From Straminergon stramineum (taxonomy: Eukaryota > Streptophyta > Bryopsida > Hypnales > Calliergonaceae), in assembly GCA_963920665.1 (NCBI GenBank), contig OY987268.1:6016501-6080500 (forward strand): DNA of 64,000 nucleotides, given 5' to 3'. Positions 24,617-34,850 of this stretch are shown in pieces. The position numbers and the translations under genes are program-made. Below the pieces are notes generated by a model that saw nothing but the letters and a program-made list of their open reading frames with translations, searched no databases and was not told where the DNA came from. Each line of letters starts with the position of its first letter. Position 1 is the stretch's first letter.

Positions 24617-25396
24617 TTATGCTCCTAAGTAGTTGCTTGCTTGTCCTAGATCAGTCATTTCAAATTCGCATTGAAGTTCCGTCTTCAATTGGGTGATCTG
24701 TTCATGATTGTCGCCTGTAATTAACAGATCATCAACGTAAAGAAGTAAGATGATCATTTTTCCGTCTTGCTTTGAGTAATAGAGATTCGGATCACTTTCA
24801 CTTTGGATAAGTCCTTGATTTAATAACCAATTGTTGATTCGTTCATACCACGCCTTGGGGGCTTGTTTTAATCCATACAAGGCTTTTTCAATTTTGCATA
24901 CCTTGGTAATATCACCGGCACTGGGAAATCCATCCGGGATTTCCATAAATATATCTTTAGTAATAGTTCCGTTCAAAAAAGCTGTGATAACGTCCATTTG
25001 TGATAGTGACCAATTTTGTTGGGCGGCTAGTGCCAATATTAGAAGAATGGTTGACCACCGCACAACTGGTGCAAAGATATCTTGATAATCAATTCCTTCT
25101 TGTTGTTGGAATCCCCTTGCAACTATCTTGGCTTTGAATTTGTCAATTCCACCATTCATATTTTTCTTGGTTTTAAAAATCCACTTTGTAGTGATAGGTG
25201 TCTTGTGAGTAGGTCGATCGACTACTTGCCATGTGCGATTCTTCAAAATAGAATTAATCTCACTTTGAATAGCACTCTTCCAGCCTTTTTGTTTAATCGC
25301 AATGTTGAAGTCAAGCAATTCGGCATTTAATTCGAAGACAAGTGTCCAAAAATCATGGAGCTTTACAGAAGGGATCCTATTGCGAGTGAATAACAT
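24617..25396 (-). pseudogene. copia reverse transcriptase region
   Basis: Contains WQVVDRPTHKTPITTKWIFK, KARLVARGFQQ-like KAKIVARGFQQQEGIDYQD, QMDVITAFLNGTITKDIFME, LYGLKQAPKAWYERI and the catalytic LLLYVDDLLITG, the canonical copia series with YVDD. A TAA follows QASNYLGA at 24617-24619. The frame differs from that of integrase, so at least one frameshift lies in 25400-25700, where the Ser/Pro-rich linker is found. Confidence 0.93.
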
Positions 25397-25694
25397 TTGA
25401 CAGGTGGTCCGGCGTTTGGATCTATAGGCATGGGTCGTTTCTGTTTTGGGGGTGACTGTGACAAAGGTGAGGAGCTTGATGATGGTAAACCCAAGATGCT
25501 AGGGAATTTGGTGAGCTAGGTGTGGACGGTAGTAAGACTACTGGAAATTCAGGATTTTTAAGATCTGAAATTTCGATGCTTTCAGCACCTTGCCTTTTGG
25601 TGCCTTCAATTTCTGCATCTTCACTTTGCTGTTCTGAGTTGCAAGATTCCGTTGCTACAGGGAAACTAAAGATATCATCTACATGGTTTTGGTT

Positions 25695-26237
25695 CTACAA
25701 GTAATGGAATCCAACTTTAGACTCATCAAAGATGACATCTCGACTAATGATTATTTTTTTGCTGATAGGATCGTAAAGTCTAAATCCTTTTGTCTCAGTA
25801 TCATATCCTATGAACATGCACCTCTGGGTTTTGCTATCAAGCTTGAGTCTATTTTCCTTAGGAATGTGTACATATGCCAAAGATCCAAAAATTCTTAAAT
25901 TCGAAATATTTGGCTTTATACCTGAATACTTGGCTTCAGGAGTCTGTCCGTTGTTGGCTCTCATGGGGCTTTTTTTAATAAGATACATCGCAGTTGCTAC
26001 AACCTCTGACCATAAGTAAATTGGAAGTTGACAATCGTGTGAAATGCTTCTTGCGCGCTCTATAATAGTATGATTCCTTCGCTTGGAGACCCCGTTTTGT
26101 TGAGGCGTGTGTGCTTGAGTTAGTTCTTTGCATATTCCATGAGTATCACAACACCTTGAAAAATCTCCTGATAAATATTCTCCTCCTTTGTTAGATTGCA
26201 AGACTTGAACTTTGTTTCCTATTTCATTTTCTATCAT
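25695..26237 (-). pseudogene. copia integrase, C-terminal half
   Basis: Begins MIENEIGNKVQVLQSNKGGE and carries HTPQQNGVSKRRNHTIIERA, LWSEVVATAMYLIKKSP and LRIFGSLAYVHIPKENRLKL. In active copia integrases the second catalytic Asp is in SDNGGE and the Glu in NGVAE[R/K]; here they read SNKGGE and NGVSK, so Asp is Asn and Glu is Lys. Both changes are G-to-A on the coding strand. Ends at a TAG (25695). Confidence 0.92.
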
Positions 26238-27128
26238 CTATTTAAAAATACAAAACTTTGAGAAAGTTTCGCTTTTGTGCTTAAGAAAATAAACCCACCC
26301 TTTGCGTGAAAAATCATTTGTGAAAACAAGTACAAATTGAGAACCACCTAGCGATGCCTGTTGCATGGGGCCGATAAGATCAGAATGAATACAGAGCCGT
26401 GGTTTTTCTAAACGGTGGAGTGTCTGACATGGAAACCGCTCCCTGTATTGTTTTCCGGCAAGGCAGCATTGACACACTAGCTGTTGTCGATCAATGCAAG
26501 GAAGACCATTGATATTTCTTGAGTTAAATAAGGCGTGAAGACTTGCATAGCTGAGATGTCCTAGACGTCTGTGCCACAATATAGAGATATCTGAGTGTGT
26601 TGCCGCTAATGCGTGTATGATATTTCTAAAGTAATACAAACCGTTTGATGAGTCTCTGTGACCAGAGGCTAAAATACAATCTTGATTGTCAAGTATCCAA
26701 CATTGTTTGTTTGAGAAGACCACTTTGTTTTCGCAATCAGCAATAGCACCAACAGAGATCAAATTTTTCATCATACTTGGGACATATGAAACTGAATTCA
26801 AGTTTATTGATCCTGACTCAGTGCGTACAGTTGCATTTCCCGATCCCTTTACAAGATGAGATTCACCTCCTCCTATTTTAATTTCTCTAATCTCTATGCC
26901 CAAAGTATTGGGCTGATGATTGAGTTTGTTGTAGTCAATGGCTATATGCCCTGTTGCACCACTGTCTAAGTACCAAGGTTCGTTATCCCATGCAATGTGG
27001 TAATACGGATCATAATAAGATTGAACTAAGTAGGAGTCAAAGAACTCAACGGAATTGGCAAAATTTGTACCTCTTTGACTGTTTCCATCTTGTTGTTGGT
27101 TCGGTGGAAATCGACAATCTCTTACCAT
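26238..27128 (-). pseudogene. copia protease and integrase N-terminal half
   Basis: Protease active-site segment WYLDSGATGHI lies near residue 55. The pre-integrase zinc-binding region follows (LWHRRLGHLSYASLHAL, then VCQCCLAGKQ) and the first catalytic Asp segment CIHSDLIGPM. A TAG after FCIFK separates it from the in-frame continuation at 26237, so one substitution split the integrase. Confidence 0.92.
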
Positions 27129-27962
27129 GTGTCCAAGCTTCCCACAGCTATAGCAGTATACTAGTGGTCTGCTTCCGAACGGGGGTCTGAAATTTCCCCG
27201 TCCAGGGTACCAACATCTTGGAAATGCATGTCCTGGATAGCCATGGACTGGGTATCCCCTCCCTCGATGATGCTGAGGTCGACCTCCGCGTCCTTGATTC
27301 TGCTACTGATTTTCTCGCTAGTGAGTCACCGCAAATGCCTTGTCCTCTCCTTGCTGCACACGATGCAGTTTGTGGTGCGATTCTAACATCAAGGAGGCAC
27401 TAAGCTTCTCAAATGACATTGTCACATTTAGGTGAGTGAGAGTTTGGATCGTACTTTCGTACGATCTCGGCAATCCATTCAGAACTATTTGATTGATATT
27501 GCGATCAAATAGCTTCTCTCCCATGTTGCCAAGACGATTCTTGAGCTCTCTTGCTCGTTTGATGTATTCTTCTACAAACCCGCCTTCATCCATCTTCATC
27601 GATTGAAGCTGGCCCATTAGCATGAGAATCTGAGATTGATCTCCGGATTGAAATTGGTCCTTCAACGCTTTCCAAGATTTTACAGGATCTGAGTGGTCTG
27701 CAATCAAATCAACTAAGTCGTTAGAAACTGAAAGCAAAATGAGTCTACATGCTAATGCTTTCTTCTTTTTTAGTTGTGCCTCAGTGAATATTTCACCATC
27801 GATTGTCACTGGATACACAGTGTGGTTTTATTCTTCATCTGTGATCCCCCACTGACTTTCTGCCCTCAACATTGCTCTCATCTTGAGTGACCAAACATAA
27901 TAGTTTGACAAGCCTTTTAGCTTGTTTGTTTCTCTAAAGGCTACACTTGAACTTTCTGCCAT
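27114..27962 (-). pseudogene. copia gag with zinc knuckle
   Basis: Start ATG at 27962 (MAESSSVAFRETNKLKGLSN, YYVWSLKMRAML), then a TAA after GITDEE near 27830, then the conserved Gag core (AWKALKDQFQ-like SWKALKDQFQ, VEEYIKRARELKNRL, VLNGLPRSYESTIQTL). Two TAG codons follow AVTH near 27318-27302 before a Gly/Arg-rich segment and the CCHC knuckle CYSCGKLGHMVRDC at 27114-27155. All parts are in one frame, so only point mutations broke it. Confidence 0.9.
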
Positions 27963-28113
27963 TTCTACGATCCCTTCTCTTATCAGTTTCTAGGAGCAGT
28001 GCTTCACTAGATCGATCTTTACTCTATGGTGGTATTCCAACTCTTGGCTACATCAACTCAACAAGTATTTCATGCTGTAAATCTATACTTCCTCTCTCTC
28101 TAAGTCTATACAT

Positions 28114-28126
28114 CACTCTAATACCA
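28114..28126 (-). other. copia primer-binding site (initiator Met tRNA)
   Basis: Immediately inside the 5' LTR the minus strand reads TGGTATTAGAGTG, one or two changes from the classical TGGTATCAGAGC complementary to initiator Met tRNA. Confidence 0.85.
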
Positions 28127-28304
28127 TGTTGAAAGAAGCTGAAAAGCTTAGAGAGTCCATTGAAGGTAACGTTTAAGTACACAATAATGATCGATGATCG
28201 ACGATCGATGAATCTACAATAAGATCGATGAATCTACAGTAATGAGATGTATTTGTACAGGAAAATGAGAGAAGGCTAAGGGACGACGTGAGCGTTTTTC
28301 AACA
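28127..28304 (-). repeat. copia 5' LTR
   Basis: 178 bp with the same TGTTGAAAG...TTTTTCAACA ends as 23038-23219. Inside is a GATCGATGATCGACGATCGATG run not present in the other LTR, a small local expansion. Confidence 0.93.
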
Positions 28305-28851
28305 AGAGGATGTTGGTTACTCGTTGTCACCTTGTCACAATTCCTGCTCTATCCGAGGAAGCTTCAATTGAAATGCCATGATCCCCCACATCTCGAGGTT
28401 GAGTTTTCCCATCACTCAAGTGTTGTGTCGATTATGCTCAGGTAACTGTAAATGTAAATGTGTGTCTATACTCCGGCCAGGCCATTCCAAATGTCGAAGC
28501 TCAGTGAATCTGTGCTGGAAGCTCTCGCAACATTCACTACTCGCAATAGCTGGTGATGAAATTGCATAAAAAAACATTGATTTGCACCTCTCAACTAATT
28601 TTTGTACACGTTTCTGTGTCATTTACATATATTCTAGGGTTTCATGTTCTAGAGTTCAAGGTGGAGTGGCAAGCTCTTGATGTTGCAAAGCAGATAACGA
28701 TCCCATGCGTTTCGACGCCTCATCAGTTAGGCCACCACTACAAGTCTCGAACTAAAATGTCTCGACACAATTATCTGGGCGGAGCAATCCATGATCCAGA
28801 CTCAAGATGACTTAGAAGCGTTTGGTGCATTGCACCTTGGCCGGGGCAACT

Positions 28852-29648
28852 TTAATAGGGGTAATGTAAGAGGTCTATAAAGTGCTCATCTAAGAGCTAA
28901 AACTGGAATTTGTGGAGGTAAAACTTCTAGGAATATTTTTCAGTAAATTTTCCTCAAAAGACAAATGGAATTCGCATCTAATCCAAGTCATTTCATATTT
29001 TTTTGAGTTTTATATAATTAGTTTTGAATTTTTGAAGTTGAAATGGCATAGGGCTCTGAAATCGCCCACCTCATCAAATGTACAATATTTGTATAGCATT
29101 GGTACAATGAAAAAGTAGCATGTTCAAATAGTGTACATTTACAAAGGTGAGTGATTTTAGAGCCTATGTGCTTTTAGAACCTCCTACCTCACAGCTTCAT
29201 CACTCCAGGGGTATTCTCGAAAGAATGGTCACATGGCGTTTAGTTGTTGGTTCACAACTATATCGTAGGCATAGAATATACTTTTTCTACGAAGCCTTCT
29301 CCATGATTGTTATTCTCCTTGGAGGTGAGTAACGGGCTTGGAGAAGGCTTCACAAGCTAAAAATTTCCCCTTTCCCTATAGTTTCATTGCTCTTGATTTC
29401 ACAATTGCTACTGATACTAACATAGTAGCTCATCTGATTGGGTCCTAGAACCCTTGGCAATTATCCCATCCACTTTTCAGGGTAAATCCATTCTACAATT
29501 TCTGATTCTCCACGCTCGACACAAGTAGAAGGGGTGTTATGCCTTCTTATCCACAACTGTGTTTGATTGGCTCCTTTTTTTCCTCATCACTGTTTCATTC
29601 TTCAGAGAACTTGGGATTCTTGTATCATCTAGTGAATGTCAGATCAAT
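28852..29648. repeat. U2-specific repeat block, family F
   Basis: Absent from U1, where CACCTTGGGCGGGGCAACTT is followed by other sequence. Begins TAATAGGGGTAATGTAAGAGG. The part 28912-29190 is homologous to 54515-54815 (shared AATGGAATT, TCATATTTTTTTG, GAACCTCCTACCT), and 29280-29640 resembles 29760-30050. No coding region is supported. Confidence 0.45.
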
Positions 29649-30067
29649 AGGGGTAGTCATAGCTTCTTCACTACACTCTTATTCTTCATAGAACCAGGAT
29701 GTGGCGATTTAGGGTTGGCTTGTAGTAAGCTCTTGGTGGCAAAATATACTTTTGTTGCAAAGTTTTTTTGGCGTTCATTATTCTCCTTTGGAGCAAGAGA
29801 ATGGGTGCATGGAAGAGTTCACGAGCTAAGTATATTTTGTGACCTGCATTGCCTGCCCTACACTTTGAACGATGACCCGACAACTGCAATACTTGTGTAT
29901 TTTTTACACGGAGGTGAACTTGTTCTTTGTAGCAATCTTCCACATGATGCAAAAGGGGGGTCACACCTTCTTCACTCAGAATTGCTGCGCATTGGCTCTT
30001 GTTTTCTCTAGTTACTGTTTCATTCTTTAGAGAACTTTGAGTTGATGAAGAAGTTGTGACTACCCCT
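29649..30067. mobile_element. TIR MITE, family F-related
   Basis: The termini AGGGGTAGTCATAGCTTCTT (left) and the inverse of AGGGGTAGTCACAACTTCTT (right) agree over more than 20 bases with two mismatches. Flanks are AAT on both sides (29646-29648, 30068-30070), and U1 near 10470 has the uninterrupted GGATCGATGGCAAAG. It is 419 bp. ORFs of 136-150 codons on both strands overlap the termini and are not genes. Confidence 0.65.
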
Positions 30068-30529
30068 AATGGCAAAGTCATTGGAACATCACGCAAAACC
30101 TGAAACTCGTTTCTTCTTGAAACCCTAACTTGTTATTCTTTGCATCAAATATTTGCAAAATTCCCGGGGAGGACACTCTTCCTATTTTCTGGGTACCACG
30201 TGCGGCGCTGGGGTATTTTTAGGGGGGGTATTTATTTATTTTTTTGAATTTTCAGGCCCCTATAATTACTTATAAACCCCCCTAGAGCCCATATTATCAT
30301 GCCTATCTTTACTTATAATACGTACATAGGCTGAATTTATTGGAGGCTATTTTCTTTATAAAGAACAAAACTAATTTAACAAGTAATGAGAATTAAAGTG
30401 ACAAGATATGCCCTGTACACCCACAAGATTCAACTTTAAGGCAAAAAATGGATGTGTTTACATTAGAATGCATACTTGAAGACAAATACATGCACAAATG
30501 CTAAATAAAAGCAAGACATTACAAATGAC

Positions 30530-30652
30530 AAAGTAATGAAAGAGTTTAATGTACAAAATGTGTTAAAAAACACAAACATTACAAATGAAAAAGTAATGAA
30601 AGAGTTTAATGTACTAAAGGTGTTAAAAAACACAAACATTACAAATCATTTA
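30530..30652. repeat. 64-bp direct repeat, two copies
   Basis: Sequence beginning GTAATGAAAGAGTTTAATGT occurs at about 30533 and 30594 with CACAAACATTACAAAT between, in the left arm of the hAT-like element. Confidence 0.6.
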
Positions 30653-31201
30653 CAAGAACTATGGCAACAAGCTGCAGTTCTAAGCCATCCAACACATGTG
30701 AAAAAAAATTTAGAGTCTATGACACAAATGTCTACTTGTACATGAGACTCATAGTCACCCCAAACCAATTGGAGAAGTGATCAGCTCCTTCACTCCTACA
30801 ACCATGTTCTGCAAATCCACCAATCATCACATTCCAAGTGATTACACTGCACCCCATAAATCACAAGTCACAAGTCTGATTGACAAAACCAGCAGCCTCT
30901 CAGAAAACAGTCATGCATCAAAAAAGATGCCACACTTCCAATACATGTGAACAAGTGCATCCCTCACACACAAATGTGACTGAAGTCCTCCTTTCAGCTC
31001 TACTTTCAGCTCTACAAGGCCCCAAGATGTGCACATGCATTCAAAAAAATTGCATAAGGAATAGCATTTGGTTTAGGGCCAACCGGTTGCACTTGAAGAA
31101 GCACTTCAACTGGTTTGTGCCCACAGCCATGTTCAGCGACTCCACCAATCCTCACGGTCCATGCAATTCATGCGATCCTCCACAACTCCTCCTTCACTTG
31201 T

Positions 31202-31397
31202 GCATCATCCACACTGCCACATTTACCACACATGTGAACAAGCGCATTGTGCATCATCCACACTGCCACATTTTCCACACATGTGAACAAGCGCATTGTG
31301 CATCATCCACACTGCCACATTTACCAAACATGTGAACAAGCGCATTGTGCATCATCCACACTGCCACATTTACAATGCATGTGAACAAGCGCATTGC
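31202..31397. repeat. 49-bp tandem repeat, four copies
   Basis: GCATCATCCACACTGCCACA recurs at 31202, 31251, 31300 and 31349, each copy containing CATGTGAACAAGCGCATTG. It lies just downstream of the ORF's 3' end within the hAT-like element. Confidence 0.85.
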
Positions 31398-31512
31398 CCC
31401 CCGTACATCCCATTGTAGCCCACAATATCACCACCACATGAACTTTTCTGCCCCACTGCGAAGGTTTAGGACTCATCTGAAGTATGGGAGGCCGAAGGTG
31501 ATCCACCGAAAG

Positions 31513-32319
31513 TCAGCGGGCACTGTGGTCTGCCAGAAACTGCCGCAAGTGCTCGGCATCATTCCGATCCAGACTGTACACCTCATTTTGAGGGTTGTAC
31601 GCCAAGGTCACGTTACATATAACGCAGTCAATGTCAATCCACTTGCTATCAGTATGGTCATACTTGAATTTGTCCCGTCCAATGTATTTGCGATAATACT
31701 GCAGCATAACCTCTATGTGTGGATTCTGATTTGTTCGCCGACCTCTGTCCTCCAACCTCGCCAGTAAGTCCACAGGCTGCCGCAGCACACCGAACTGCTT
31801 GCCATTGCGCCTCCTCATCGCCTGCACTCTACCCAACCAGCAAACCCCCTCATCCACAGCCCGCAAACAATTAGTAGGAGTTAACCGAGATGGATTGGAC
31901 GGAGGACCCCGTTTCCGCTTCGCAGCTGATCTCACTGTAGAAGACAATCGAGTAGTGCTTCGTTGCACAAAATGAACAGCACAATCAGATCCAATTGACA
32001 ACAAGCCTGACCCAGATGATGAGCTGGCCTGCAAACAATTATCATGGTTATTGAACTGAGCACTGTGCTTGATTCTAGCCAATCGATCCTTGGAAAGGAA
32101 CACACTACCATTCAGCTGCGACACAAGTGTCGACTTGTAAATGACATGCCCGTCCGCTTCCACAGTCGCTTCAATCCGCTCACTGCCTTGCGGCTGCTGC
32201 ACTTGCACCTCTGCACTATTCAGGACATCAGTGACAGCATCTCGGGCTTCTTCCTCAATGATTCTCAAATGCTCAGACTCATCTTCCTCCGCTGCGAACT
32301 CCTCCAGGTTATCCCGCAT
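31513..32319 (-). CDS. Unrecognised ORF of the hAT-like element
   Basis: About 268 residues from the ATG at 32319 (MRDNLEEFAAEEDESEHLRI). The frame is open upstream to 32679, but those residues (repeated Val-Cys-Ala-Arg and Gly-Phe-Ala-Phe) are translated from the GATCGCGC tandem repeats, so the later start is preferred. Visible parts: an acidic N-terminus; DGHVIYKSTLVSQLN and FLSKDRLARIKHS near residue 50-80; a Ser-rich stretch; a basic AAKRKRGPPSNPSR segment that could be a nuclear signal; and a hydrophilic C-terminal domain with WIDIDCVICNVTLAYNPQN and SLDRNDAEHLRQFL. I do not recognise the family. It could be an element-encoded accessory protein, part of a split transposase, or a captured host gene. 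Confidence 0.5.
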   Translation of the reverse strand: MRDNLEEFAAEEDESEHLRIIEEEARDAVTDVLNSAEVQVQQPQGSERIEATVEADGHVIYKSTLVSQLNGSVFLSKDRLARIKHSAQFNNHDNCLQASSSSGSGLLSIGSDCAVHFVQRSTTRLSSTVRSAAKRKRGPPSNPSRLTPTNCLRAVDEGVCWLGRVQAMRRRNGKQFGVLRQPVDLLARLEDRGRRTNQNPHIEVMLQYYRKYIGRDKFKYDHTDSKWIDIDCVICNVTLAYNPQNEVYSLDRNDAEHLRQFLADHSAR

Positions 32320-32384
32320 TTGTGGCGCATGTGCTGGCGGTTCAGCTGCAGACAGCTCACTCACAAGTCGATCTCGCAAGACCT

Positions 32385-32670
32385 CGGAGCAAGAGCAAAC
32401 CCCGCACCAGGCAGAACTGATCGCGCACCCCGCAAAAGCAAAACCCCGCACCAGGAATCGGTGATCGCGCACCCCGCAAAAGCAAACCCCGCGCCAGGAA
32501 TCGGTGATCGCGCACCCCTCAAAAGCAAACCCCGCACCAGGAATCGGGAACACCTTTGTCACGCCGCTGACCCCAAAACAGAATTCCACACCTGATTGCG
32601 CACAAACAACTGGTCGCGCACAAACAACTGATCGGGCACAAACAACTGATCGCGCACACACAAGCAAGCG
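32385..32670. repeat. GATCGCGC-rich subterminal repeats
   Basis: Units of about 43 bp around GATCGCGCACCCCGCAAAAG recur near 32419, 32464 and 32506, followed by a run of about 20-bp units (CAAACAACTGATCGCGCA) at about 32603-32660. They occupy the right part of the hAT-like element. Confidence 0.75.
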
Positions 32671-32830
32671 CCCCCGCACAAGGAATCGCCGACCCCTTCG
32701 TTCACCTCCTCACCCTAAGCCCACCACCAATCTGATCGCGCACCCACAACCAAGCGCATGCCATCCCCAAGAGCAGCCTCCACGGTTCAGCCGAAGAACT
32801 GATCGCGCGAATCGGAAACACCATCTCCAC

Positions 32831-33100
32831 GCTGCCGTCCCTCAACAAGCAGCAGAACTCATCGCGCGATTAACCCTAAACCGCACCCAGATTGCAAACA
32901 AATTCGTGAACACACGCTGCCGTCCCTCAACAAGCTGCCCCCCTGATCGCGCGATTAACCCTCAACCGCACCCAGATTGCAAACAAATTCGTGAACACAC
33001 GCTGCCGTCACTCAAGAAGCTGGAGAACTCATCGCGTGATTAACCCTCAACCGCACCCAGATTTGCAAACAAATTCGTGAACACACGCTACCGCGCCTCC
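32831..33100. repeat. About 85-bp tandem repeat, three copies
   Basis: ATCGCGCGATTAACCCT recurs at 32861, 32945 and 33031 (the last with GTGAT), each followed by CGCACCCAGATT, AACAAATTCGTGAACACACG and CTGCCG. The palindromic ATCGCGCGAT core is an attractive protein-binding repeat but this is inference. Confidence 0.8.
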
Positions 33101-34382
33101 CTCCCAACCTCGAAATTATCGTTCGCGCCTAAACCCTAGCAGTAGTCGTTAAACTTAACAGACAGAACAGATGGAAACTACCCCATTCATCGACTGACTA
33201 CAAGATATGTTGTAGTTATACTTCAGATTTGTATAGTACCTGTATCTTACTAGTACTGTAGCATAACCATAACTGAACCTAGTAAATAGAATTCCTTGGA
33301 TCCTATTCTTTGGCCCCTATTTTACATTTATAAAATAATTAATGGACCATAATTTTCGGGTATCTATTTTACTTATAAAAGACATGTCACTTTTTAAGTC
33401 CCCTTCTTTAAATGTAAAATCTTTATAAATTTTACCTGTGATGAATTAAATCCACCCTATTTTTTGCCGCAGGTCACTTTGTAAAGCGCAGGGAGTGTCG
33501 TCCCCTAGGCAAAATTGAATCATTATGGAATCTTGATCCTAATACCTCTTGCTCAAATCCAAGTGAAGAATGTAAGACGTTCAAATCTGAGGTACAATCT
33601 GTTCTTTCAAAATTGAATTGAATGACTTTCTCTCAGCTATTCCAAGTAGGTAACCTATTCTCCTTTACCAAGTCGGCAGCGAGGCAGCGAGTAAGTGAGT
33701 CAAAGGTCCCTTGCGGACAAGAATAACATGTCTACAATTGAGGGTAGTTATGACTTACATGGGTACCCTGTGATGTACATTTTGCAGCTGTGCTGGGTAT
33801 TCGAATACGGTATTCATGAGACATTTTTGTCTATACATGGATAGGTATAAATTCACTAGATTCACTCTTCTCTTAGTAAGCGAGTCAACTCGAGTAGAGT
33901 AAGAGACGCCTAATCTGGTAGTATCTTTCTTTCATTAGTCCTCCCACACTCCTCCCTTTATTCACTTGCTCAATTGAAAGGCTTTCAATTCCTCTGTTCT
34001 CAACTATATAGGAACATTCTAGCAGGACTGCATGGACTCCCAAATTGATTTGAATAGCTCAGGATTTGAGTCCGGCGTTGCCCCTTCTTCGGCCGTGGAG
34101 AACCAATACTAGTGATCGGGCCACTGTGTGAACATGCAATTCACGACATGAATATGCCATAAAAAATGGAATTTTTTTGGCATCTCCCCATGTACAAAAA
34201 ATCCAATTTTTGATTTGGCGGGTCCTAGTTGTGTTCGTATCGTTTCTGCTTCTATGAATCCTTGTCACGGATTCGATCACCTAACTCCTGAAACTATGCC
34301 TACATCTAGCTCTTGAAACTCCAAACACTTCTTATGAGGAAACGTCAAGTCCACAGTCGGTTGTGGGCGGAGGTGGTATGGA

Positions 34383-34850
34383 CTAAGGTAAAACAACCCA
34401 TTACGGACCTTTTGCCCATTACAAAGCTCTATGAATGAGCCCATTACAATTTTCTTTTAGTTTTTGAGATTTGGGCCACATTCAATGTCTTAGCTAACTA
34501 GAATGGAGTAAATAGCAACTACAATAGGAACTTTCAGTTTTTTAGTGTTAGTTCACTGCAGGAAGTGCCTTTTTCAGGCCTTCTGTATTAGAAAATATTG
34601 TGACTGTAATAGGTAAATAAGATGAGTGTTATGGATCAGTTTTTATTGGTTTAGGGGTAGTCTACAGGCTGTGATGGGCTGAACACTTCAAAAATTTATA
34701 ACAAATTCACACTTTGTTGAAAAAATATAGTTTCAAATGCACTCGCCATTTCTATCACTTGGCTTTTTCTGGAAAAAAAAATAGAAAATTTGAGAAATGA
34801 CAAGAGGACCCCCCCCCCCATTTGGTCTGTAATGGACTGTTTTACCTTAG
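34383..34850. mobile_element. TIR MITE (CTAAGGTAAAACA family)
   Basis: The left end CTAAGGTAAAACAACCCATT and the inverted right end CTAAGGTAAAACAGTCCATT differ at two positions and remain similar for about 27 bases. It is 468 bp with no coding capacity, and lies in a U2-only insert (about 34382-35260) relative to U1 near 11437. The remaining 34851-35260 part of the insert shows no termini. Confidence 0.7.

Larger units (their letters stand above)
23038..28304 (-). mobile_element. Ty1/copia LTR retrotransposon, minus strand, defective
   Basis: Full-length element of 5267 bp bounded by LTRs 23038-23219 and 28127-28304, both TGTTGAAAG...TTTTTCAACA. Flanks GGAGG (23033-23037) and AGAGG (28305-28309) are a 5-bp target duplication with one change; U1 has the empty site at 9792-9796. 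Gene order on the minus strand is gag, protease, integrase, reverse transcriptase, RNase H, which is the copia order. By eye the LTRs differ by about 8 substitutions plus a small indel region. At least seven in-frame stops and one frameshift make it inactive. A host-gene fragment lies antisense between RNase H and the 3' LTR. Confidence 0.95.
30155..33516. mobile_element. hAT-like TIR transposon, 3.35 kb
   Basis: Perfect 8-bp flanks GCAAAATT (30155-30162, 33509-33516) bound 30163-33508. The termini CCCGGGGAGGACACTC and, inverted, CTAGGGGACGACACTC match at 13 of 16 bases. U1 near 10550 has the uninterrupted site. The 8-bp duplication and short TIR suit hAT, but other 8-bp-duplicating classes cannot be excluded. 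No transposase was recognised; the interior has one unrecognised minus-strand ORF and several internal tandem repeats, and is richer in GC than the surroundings. Confidence 0.75.

Noticed and set aside
29559..30096. ORFs of 150 and 136 codons on opposite strands
   Set aside because: They cross the termini of the MITE at 29649-30067, so they are chance frames.
30880..31767. His/Cys-rich ORFs as a metal-binding protein
   Set aside because: The His and Cys residues come from translation of the 49-bp tandem repeat at 31202-31397.
32044..33043. Plus-strand ORFs of 183 and 179 codons
   Set aside because: They run antisense to the better ORF and through GATCGCGC tandem repeats; residues are repeat translations.
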